From Stramenopiles sp. TOSAG23-2 (taxonomy: Eukaryota; Sar), in the NCBI GenBank assembly GCA_900128395.1, contig LT649614.1:1-17968 (forward strand): a DNA stretch of 17,968 bases. Direction: 5' to 3'. Below are positions 1-8,469 of this stretch, piece by piece. Numbering within the stretch: the first letter of the stretch is position 1; every line of letters begins with the position of its first letter. A model generated the notes under the pieces. It made no database searches. It saw nothing but the letters and a program-made list of their open reading frames with translations, and was not told where the DNA came from. The position numbers and the translations under genes are program-made.

Positions 1-100
1 GTTCAAAATCAAGGTCATCCTTATCAGGAGGTGAATCAGTATACTCTTGATCGTTGAAAATCGATTCCGAGGTAAATTGAAAATGACCATCACCACCCAT
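1..100 (-). CDS. 5' end of an unrecognised acidic protein, cut by the left edge
   Basis: Read on the minus strand from an ATG at 100, an open frame runs to the edge of the window without a stop. It begins MGGDGHFQFTSESIFND and continues with an acidic, proline-containing stretch ending DKDDLDFE. The composition is less AT-biased than the flanking spacer, and an alternating TA tract sits 27-55 bases upstream, as it does before other genes here. The frame stays open a little further upstream but has no earlier in-frame ATG in the nearby TA tract. Only 33 codons are visible, too few to recognise a family. The gene would lie downstream of, and on the same strand as, the zinc-finger gene. It could be a chance open frame. 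Confidence 0.45.
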   Translation of the reverse strand, partial: MGGDGHFQFTSESIFNDQEYTDSPPDKDDLDFE

Positions 101-126
101 GGATTCGTATGCATCTTGATGTTTAT

Positions 127-155
127 TATATATATATATACATACGTATATATAT
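127..155. repeat. Alternating TA/TG tract upstream of the left-edge gene
   Basis: A run of TATATATATATATA is followed by CATACGTATATATAT. The stretch is largely self-complementary around ACGT. It lies 27-55 bases upstream of the ATG at 100 (minus strand) and resembles tracts before the genes starting at 1290, 6956 and 12006. It may be a core promoter or 5' UTR element, or simple low-complexity spacer. Confidence 0.6.
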
Positions 156-381
156 GAAGGATTGAATATTATTTCCTGATTCCTGAGATAGAGTATTGAG
201 CACATATGCATATAATAGTAATTTACCTATTTCCTATTTACCATGGGAAGTAAAATTATTATTTAACTTATTTATTTTTGATGGTTTATTTTATAAAAGA
301 GATTTTAACTATATACACCTGAATTACCACACCACAGCATTACTTTTAAATTTCTACGTATGTACGACGTCGTAGTAAACA

Positions 382-1290
382 TCACTCTCCTCTTAATTTA
401 AAATGTTGAATGATCTTAACAGTTGCATCTTTTTGGAAATTATTAATAGTTTTTACACTTGTATTGACTTTTGCCCATTTACTTTTTTTCTTTCTATTTG
501 CTAATGCTTTTTTACTAATTCTAAATGTAGCAAGAAACAATACAAATGCTGGGCCAATTTCTAACTGTTTTTGATCTTTTATAAAATCCAGCTCGTCTAA
601 TTCCATCTCCATTGGCAATTTTCTCTTAAATGACTTAGCTGTTATAGTTTGATCTTTGATTGGAATTTTCCAATGCTTCACTATACGCTCACAAACACAT
701 TTAATTGTATCATCAGAACCCATAGAATCAAATAGCACTTCTTTTCCTTTCTTTTTTTTACCATTATGCATATTCCATTTCACAAATACACGACGTGCAA
801 TTCGTCTTGAATCTGGCCATATTATTCTTTTTCTAGCTTTTCGTTTAGGGCCGGCATCAACATTTGCTTCTTCTCCCGGTTTTGCTCGGCCACATATTTT
901 ACATTTAATTGAGGTATTTAAATTATCTTTTACCCCACATAGTTTACAAGTCCAATGAAGGTTTGGGTCAATGTATTTTTTCTTTTTACGCTCTTTTTCT
1001 AGTTCTTCTTTCAATTTTAGTTGTTTGGCTAGATTTTCCTCCAACAGACGTTGCTTTTCTTCTTCCTCTTCCCGAGCAAGAATTTCATCTTCATCTTCGC
1101 TACTACTTATAATGTCATCTATTAAACCACCAAATCTATCAATTTTTTTCTTTGGAAAAGGTGTACCCTCAGGACATGGCCTTTTACAAGTTATGCAGTT
1201 TCTATTAACAATTTGATTTACTTTGTAACATGTTTTACATTGCCAGGTTGGCGGAGGTTTCTTACCATCATCTGAATCGGAATCAGACAT
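382..1290 (-). CDS. Protein with two RanBP2-type zinc fingers, coiled coil and possible ubiquitin-like C-terminus
   Basis: This is a 302-residue intronless frame with ATG at 1290 and TAA at the 382 end. Two zinc ribbons are clear. The first is W16-x-C18-x2-C21-x3-N25-x6-C32-x2-C35, the exact RanBP2-type pattern. The second is W113-x-C115-x2-C118, N123, C130-x2-C133, with one extra residue in the loop. Between them lie an acidic serine patch (SSSEDEDE, about 62-69) and a charged helix (about 70-105) rich in E, K and L. Residues about 168-255 alternate hydrophobic strands with a helix-like segment (DDTIKCVCERIVKHW) and end in AFVLFLA, which suggests a beta-grasp/ubiquitin-like fold; this is inference. 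RanBP2 fingers bind ubiquitin or single-stranded RNA in known families, and nothing here decides between these. The C-terminus is lysine-rich. I do not recognise an orthologue. Confidence 0.85.
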   Translation of the reverse strand: MSDSDSDDGKKPPPTWQCKTCYKVNQIVNRNCITCKRPCPEGTPFPKKKIDRFGGLIDDIISSSEDEDEILAREEEEEKQRLLEENLAKQLKLKEELEKERKKKKYIDPNLHWTCKLCGVKDNLNTSIKCKICGRAKPGEEANVDAGPKRKARKRIIWPDSRRIARRVFVKWNMHNGKKKKGKEVLFDSMGSDDTIKCVCERIVKHWKIPIKDQTITAKSFKRKLPMEMELDELDFIKDQKQLEIGPAFVLFLATFRISKKALANRKKKSKWAKVNTSVKTINNFQKDATVKIIQHFKLRGE

Positions 1291-1786
1291 ATTTATATTT
1301 TATACAATATATATGTACGTACAAGGTTTAGTGTTGATCATATCTTTGTATTAGACATTGGCAGTGTGAATGATTGCGTGTTTGAGTGATTTGTAAATAT
1401 ACTATTTAAAGGAAGAAGAATATAGCAAAAAGAGGTGTATTATTAATGTATTTATATTTTTTTATATAATGTGTATGCGTGCCAGTATGTTGTATGTATG
1501 TGGTGGTTGGTTGCATGCTATGTAGTAGTAGTATGATGTATATTATAATGAAAATATTATTATTATTATCAAAAACGGCAAAATGAGGTGGTAGTATAAT
1601 ATAATATAAAAACCGTGGTACTACCCTTGGTCATTTAAGGACTCACTACATGTTGTGGTGCTGTACCAGTTACCAGTGACACAGTATGTACCTAACTATA
1701 ATGCTATGAAATGCTAATGTGCGTTAGGAGTATTTAGTCCTTAAATACACAAATTTAGTAGTTTACCAAACTTATTAATCAATACA
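1291..1786. promoter_or_regulatory. Spacer between two minus-strand genes
   Basis: These 496 AT-rich bases hold the 5' flank of the zinc-finger gene and the 3' flank of the Sfi1-like gene. An alternating tract, AATATATATGTACGTAC, lies 16-32 bases upstream of the ATG at 1290. Low-complexity TATT/ATAAT runs occur around 1555-1610. No convincing coding frame, tRNA or hairpin terminator is visible. Confidence 0.5.
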
Positions 1787-4700
1787 TTATTCCCAAACTT
1801 TTATTTCTCGTCTGACCGGCTTGGCACTTGCAGGTCTCTTATTTTTTTTACTCCCCCGAACTTTTCCATTCAATCCATCGCTTGGAGTCAAAAATTTCTT
1901 TCTACCAGCACGTGTTGCTGGACCTGCTGTTTGTGGGCGATGGCGTTTATGATGATGATGGTGGTGATGATGTCGTCCATGATGATGATGTCCAACATTT
2001 CCTTTTTCAAATATGGCTAGTCTATCCTTCAACTCTTGGATGTATAAATCGGATTGACGTTTTTCACGTGACATAATTTTCATCTCAGATACAATAGTTG
2101 CTTTTTCAGTAAGTATCTTAACCTTATCTTCTTCCCACCGTTTTTCAGCTAATTGTTGTTGTTGATCCAATCGACTAATGTCATGTCTAGATTCTGTCAA
2201 CTTGTGTTTCATCGATGACATACGTTCTTGTACTCTAACAAATTCTTCCTTAGCAATCTTTAATTTTTCTTCGATTACTTTTGCACTTTCATCTTTCAAT
2301 TTTTTCACCTCCATCTCTGCAATTTCACGTGCTCGTTGATCCGCTGCCATGCGTTGTCGCATCATTTGAATAACTTCATTTTGTTCATGTAAATCTTCAA
2401 TAGCATCATCTAATTCACGTCTCATAGTTGATACAGAATCTGTACCAGCGCTACTCTCTTTTTGTCTTAATTCCTCTTTTTCTTTTAAAATATTAAATTC
2501 TTCTTGTAAAGTTAGCAGTTGTTTTTTCATTTCAGTTTCATTTATTTTTGCTTTCGATTTCTCAGTATACAGTGCTTCTTCTTGATCCTCTAGCTCTACT
2601 ATTTTATTTTCGAGTTGTTTGATTTCCTCCTGTAATTCTTTTTGGTATTGATTCGCTTCTTTTGTAGACTCCTCATATTTAACTTCAACTTCATTTAAAT
2701 CTTCACTTTGCAAACGTAAAATTTCATCCAATTGACTTTTCTTCATTTCCATTTTTTGCATCATGACTTGCTTTTCCAATTCAACTTCGGCTTTCATTTT
2801 CATATTCTCTTGTTTTAACTCAACCACTTGTTTTTCTGCATGCTCCAAAGCATTGGTTAAATATTCAACAACATCTTCGCCAATTTCAATGTCTGACATT
2901 TCATTGCCTTTGCCACGTTTGCTTTTTAATGCTTTCACAGCATTATGCGGGGATCCGGAGGCGGTAGTTGTGCCACTTTTACTCTCCTTTCCCTCAGTTT
3001 GTAATTTATCAACACGCTTGCTACTACCAGAATTTTTTAAAAACTTTTGGCCAGGAAATGTATTTCTTAAACGTTGCCGGTCTAATTCTTCCAATGCTAA
3101 TATTTGATCATGTTGTTTTTTATATTCTGGGGTATGTGCATATGTACAATGGACATCCGAAACTGCATCATATTCTGGCAACTTTTCTGCTACAAAATTA
3201 TGGTCCCACCCACTTTCTAGGAAGAAACGTTCTATCATCGATTGGGTCGTAGACGGAGTGTTTAACAAAGGGGGCAATCGAGCTTTTTGCTCTTCTATTT
3301 GTTTTTTGCCACTTAAACGCAGTCCAAGAATCACATAACGCCATTTTGTTGTTCCTTTCCTTAGTAATTTCAATCTCGTTTTGCACAATATACGCATGAA
3401 AATGGTTTTACGTTGTTTGTACATTTCGACTGTGTTTTGCCATGATGACCACGTCATTAACATAACACGTCGTCTCCATTTATTAACAGCACGTTTTCTT
3501 AAATACCGTAAACGACGAATGTCTTTAATATAATCTATCCATGATTCCATTGATTGTGATATAGTTTTATTTCGTATTTTTTTAACAGCTTTGCTCAATT
3601 TCGTACGCAATATCCGCTCTTCCGAAACAAAATCTGCAAAAGCGTTGAAATAAGCTGAAAGCGTCCTGTTTGCCCATTTCATAGCAGCTTTTTTCAACGC
3701 ATATCGATGATGTTTAATAGTAGCAACGTTGCCTTTCCAAGTGTTCAAACAACTGACTAATGCTGGGTTTAACATTTTTAATGCAGCGCTTTGTGCCATA
3801 TTTGCACTATTTCTATTTTGCATAGTTACTTTCACCCACGTTTTCCAGCCTGCATTTAATTTACCATTCAGCATGCGTTTCACAGTTTTGCTAACAATTT
3901 TTCGCAAGCGTTTCCTTTCCTCTACCATATCAATCCAAGTATTAAACATTGATGCTGCAACACGCATTTTCATCCGCATCAATGCACGTTTAACTTTAAA
4001 TCTATTTTCTACTATTTCATTAACTGCATCTGACCATCCAAAAAATGCACCTGCGATTACACGTTTTTGCATTTTTGCAGCGACGCGCATCATAATAATT
4101 TTGTTACGCTTGTCCTCCTCTACCATGTCTTTCCATGACCTCAATGCACTGCTAAGTTTACCATTGAATAGACGTTTTAATATTCGTACCATCAATGCTC
4201 GCTGGTGATCTTGTTCTGCTTTTTCTGCTTTTATGACGGAATCCCATTTAGCCCATCCGGCTAATAATTTTGTTTTACCTAAACGGGAAAGTACTTTCCA
4301 TGCTAATTGTTTGAAATGTATTCGTTCATTTCGATATTCATCCCATCGATTGTATGCGCTTAATACGACTCGTTGTCTCATTTTTTTGCCAAATCGCCTT
4401 AGCATTACCCGTATTCGTATTTTTTCTTGAATGTTTTCATTCCAAGAGTCAAATACAGCTGCTACAAGTCTATTATGCATTTTTGCCAATGCTCTACGGA
4501 CAATAACATTCATGCGCACCTGCTCTTCATGCACTATAACCCATTCTTCGAAGATTTTCATCAATATTTTTTTGTTTCTACGTCTTGACATCCTGCGTAT
4601 TTTCAATGCATGTTGTTTGTTTTCATCCGTTTTGAATTCCCAAATATCAACAGCAACTCTTAAATTTCGATTAGCTAAACGTTTTAAAAGCTTTGTTAAC

Positions 4701-6956
4701 AGCAGCTTCCTCATGCGTGTCAAGTAATCGTCATAATCTTTGGCAACGCGCCCTCTTTCTATATTTAATTTCCACGTCGAAAAGCCATATTTGTACATTT
4801 TCTCTTGATCGCTATTTAATCTATTGAATATATTAAACAACAATTTACCAAGTCGTCTCCTACAGCTTTGAAACTCTAGCCATGTTTCAAATGCCATCAT
4901 GGATTGACGTCTCATGATTTTCGCTGCCGCTCGCTGTAATAAGACATTTTCTTTTTTGTTGGAAACGATTTTCCAATGCCAATATTCAAATGTTTTCTTC
5001 ATAGCACCTTTTGTCCATGATGAAACCGCTCTTTTTAATGCACGCTCATATTCCTTTTGTCCTTCGACCATTGCAACCCATGTTTGCCAGCCACTTAGTA
5101 CCTTTGTATTGATCATTCTTGAAAATACTTTTTCCATGAAATTAAAATGTTCATCGCTCATTTCAATATTGCTTTTCCATGTGTAAAATCCTTTTGCGTA
5201 ATTCGATTTGGACAAACGCGTTATAAGATTTTGCATCATTCGTCGCTCATATTGCCGTGTTTTTACATATCCACACCACTGTTGAAAGGTCATGCTGATG
5301 TTTCTGTTTTTCATTCTAGCTGCAGCACGCATCAATGCAACCCTAGTACGATTTTCATTTTCCGTCCATTCTTTCCATTCGTTTACAGCAAATTGACTCC
5401 ACTGTTTAAACATTTTGCTCATAATTGTTTGCAATAACTTTTGCCGTTGAATTATTCTAGCTTCTCCGTTGTTGATATACTCAACAACATTTACCCAATG
5501 CTTAAAACCCATGAATAATTTGCCATTGCATAATCGTGATACAATACGCTTAACGCGTTTTCTTTGTGTTACCCTAGCAAGAACATATTGTTTCCATTGT
5601 TCCATTACCATGGCAGTTTTTCGATGCATCATCTTTGCTGCTGCTTTCACTAATTTGCGCCGTATAGATGCTGCTTCGTTGGTTTCACTTTCCCACGTTT
5701 TAAACCCCATACCTTTTATGACACGGTAATGCCTTTTCAAGAGCATGAACATTTGCTTTAATTTCCATTCCTTTAATTGGTCTTTCAATTCATTGATTTC
5801 ATCTTGGTTTTGATAGTCTATCATTGCCATTTTCCATGGAGAAAAAACATCACGTATAACATGCATTCTCGTTCGCTCAAATATACGTTCGAATAAACTT
5901 CGTTGGTACTGTCTTTCACTTCTTACATATTTTATTTCATTAAATATTTCTTTTGCACGCCTTGATCGTTTTTGTTTAAACAATTGCTCGACACGCACTG
6001 AGCGTGTTTTATACAACAACCATGCTTTAAATATTTTTGTGTTTAATTTATTGATATAATGCGAACTAGCTATTTTATGGCCTCTATTACTATTTTTTTG
6101 GTGATGTATACCGAAATTCCATTGCACCCATCCTTTTCTCCATAAACGATTTCGTGTTTTAAATACAATACGTTTAAGCAATTGGTCTCTTTCAAACAGC
6201 GATTGATCACCATATATATCTTGAACATCTTTTAATGCTTGAGTACGTTTATCTTCTAAATCTTTCATCATAACGGTTACTTTGTTCGTCAATACACCAA
6301 ATGTTTCTTTGATATCATCTAAACCACGCTTAGCAGAGGAGCGTTTACGCTTCAACTCTTTTTGCATTCCCGTTATATTGATCAAGTTTGTTTCAACATC
6401 GTATAATACGTCTTTAACTTTTTCAGAATCTTCAGTAGTAGCATCTAATTTTTTACTTAATCGGCGTAATTGATGAACTAGCATATCGACATGCCCATAT
6501 TTCCAACGAAAGATTGCCTTAGCTTTCCACCAATGAGCTCGTTTTTGAAACACAGCAATTAATTTACTTGCACCCATCATTCTTTTCATTTGATCAAACT
6601 TCACATTCACAGAACCACCTTGCACTTCCCGCTCAATATCTCTACGCAATACTTTAATTAGCTCAGGATCTATTTTTAACGCCTTTGCAATACGTTGCCT
6701 TCGTATATATGCATCAGATGAAGATAAATGACGCTTTACTTTCTTTACTTTACCATCAGCATTTTTTTCTGCGATTGATATTTTTAAAAGTATGAAATCT
6801 TGTTAGTGAATTGTACTTTTTTTTTTTTAAATACTGTGTCAATTTAAGATATATATAGTAGAATAAGAGAAACTTACCACCCGCTGTCCATGCGAAAAAT
6901 TTATTTTCAAGCTCTTTTTTGTCCTTCCCATTTGCCGTTTTAGGTGAACTAGACAT
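1787..6956 (-). CDS. Giant Sfi1-like tryptophan-repeat, coiled-coil protein (spliced, two exons)
   Basis: Exon 1 is 6956-6878 and exon 2 is 6768-1787, joined across a 109-base GT-AG intron. The coding length is 5061 bases (1686 residues plus TAA), and the phase is preserved. The start is the ATG at 6956 (MSSSPKTANGKDKK). From about residue 90 to 1120 there are about 29 units of roughly 33 residues, typically R-A-x-x-R-M-x-N-R, a hydrophobic pair, then F-x-x-W-x-x-x-[VI]-E. This is the Sfi1-type pattern of a long helix with tryptophan anchors for centrin. A linker is followed by a heptad-rich acidic/basic coiled coil (about 1250-1610), then a His-run (about 1620-1633) and a basic tail with RPQTAG and RPASA motifs. 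By family it would be a contractile-fibre or basal-body scaffold binding centrins. Other tryptophan-repeat ciliary scaffolds are possible. It is divergent to the SHIPPO gene, across a 1.5 kb shared flank. Confidence 0.85.
6769..6877 (-). other. Spliceosomal intron in the Sfi1-like gene
   Basis: On the minus strand the donor is G|GTAAGTTTC and the acceptor ATCGCAG|AAAAA. A CTAAC branch-point-like sequence (TTCACTAACAAG) lies about 30-40 bases before the acceptor. Exon 1 ends after one base of a codon and exon 2 supplies two, giving ...FFAWTAGEKNADGK... in frame with the long exon. The 109-base length matches the other intron at 11674-11779. Confidence 0.85.
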
Positions 6957-8469
6957 GATGTATATATATATATATGTATGTATGTATGTATTTACTCAAT
7001 TTATTGTACAGGAGCACACACGCACTTTCGTAATTGTCTAATCTCACTAGCCTTATAATACTATTGGTGATTTAACTATCACGTCTTCTTATAATAATAA
7101 TAATTTGTGTGCGTGTATGCGTATCCTAGTCGATATATATATATATACGTATATATATTCGAATTGCTGTTAAATAATTATATTGTGTTATACGTCTTAT
7201 TGATGTTATCAAAAGAGGCTATATATTCCTTCATATCATATTTGATGTACAAGTTTGTTTTGGATTATTAATTGAATGATAAAATAATTATCATCATGTA
7301 TTGTGTATTATTGTGTAGTATAGTGTGTAGTAGTAGTGTGCCAGTGTGCGATGATGATATAGCGATGCGATAGACACAATTTAAATTATTGCTGTGTTGT
7401 TTCGCTCTGAACTGTAAATGTAGTAGATTTACATATGCATGGATGATATATGTATAGGACTGCGTACACACATATTATATCCGTATTACAGTACTATTTG
7501 TGGGTGCAAATCTTTTTACTTTTACTTTTTACATTGCAAAAGGCAAAAAGCAAAAGAGCACAAGTTTAATTTTGAGTATTATACAAAGTACAATAGGACA
7601 GTATGGTGCTATAAAAAAACTTCGCAAAAAAAGTTACGTTTGGTTTTTACGAAAAATGATTTATTGGCATTTTAGATTATATTTGTGTTGTGTAAGACTA
7701 TAGAATACTAATGGCATAGCAACTTATGTATGGAATTTGATCAAGACAAATATTTGTGGACTTAAGAACTTTAAATATATTTACTGTGGTATAAAAGAGG
7801 CTTAATATGATATTCCATCGGAAATTTATACAACAGACTTTTTTCGCTGTGACAAAGTTGTAAGGCTATAGAAAACTACATTCCTAATTCCTACTGCCTA
7901 CTACCTACTACCTACGTACCTACTGCCTATATAGCTCCACTGTATTCTGTATTGTTTTAATCATGGCATCAAGCGGCATCACGGATCACGGCACTTCAAC
8001 GACAATATTTGGGCAACGATATTTAGTAATAACACAATTTACTATGCCAGTATGAACATAATAGCTACTACGTAATAGCGTTATTAATAGAAATTGGTAA
8101 AATACAAGGTACTATCGTACTATCATCATCAACAACAAAATTAGTTGTTACAAAAAAAAAGCATTACATTTTTTCGGATATGCAAAAACTCTGTTGTCAG
8201 TACTATTTAGTATACTAAAAATTGTATTTCGTCTATCATGAAATTTTATAAAAAAATAAAAAAAAATGAACAAATAACAATAACTTTTATACACCTGGTA
8301 CTACATGCATCTATAAATATACTGTATATACATATATTATGTAGAATATGAATACAATATTGTCACATTCAGATATACATATCTATTATTTAAAGATTTT
8401 ACTATAATAAGTACATTCATAGTTGTAAAAATAATTAATTTTACTGATAAATTGAATAAATTTGATATA
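6957..8469. promoter_or_regulatory. Shared 5' flank of the divergent Sfi1-like and SHIPPO genes
   Basis: This is the longest spacer in the window, very AT-rich and with no convincing gene. A (TA)n(TGTA)n tract at 6961-6990 lies 5 bases from the ATG at 6956. Around 7133-7161 is a TA-palindrome centred on ACGT. CTACTGCCTACTACCTACTACCTACG forms a short imperfect repeat around 7890-7926, ending in TATATAG. TATAAAAGAGG occurs at 7790-7800. A-rich runs occur around 8150 and 8250-8270. Short open frames here (for example around 7268-7471 and 7439-7703) have spacer-like composition and no recognisable motifs. It presumably contains both promoters; which elements are used cannot be read from sequence. 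Confidence 0.5.
7133..7161. repeat. TA-rich palindrome
   Basis: The sequence around ATATATATACGTATATATAT is self-complementary about a central ACGT and flanked by CGA on the left and TTCG on the right, so the palindrome extends slightly beyond the simple repeat. It could extrude a hairpin. No function can be assigned. Confidence 0.55.

Noticed and set aside
1828-6473. Many open frames on the plus strand opposite the Sfi1-like gene
   Set aside because: They are antisense frames of a long, well-supported coding exon, with no motifs of their own.
7268-7703. Open frames in the 1.5 kb divergent spacer
   Set aside because: Their composition matches the spacer, they overlap one another on both strands, and no motif or signal is recognisable.
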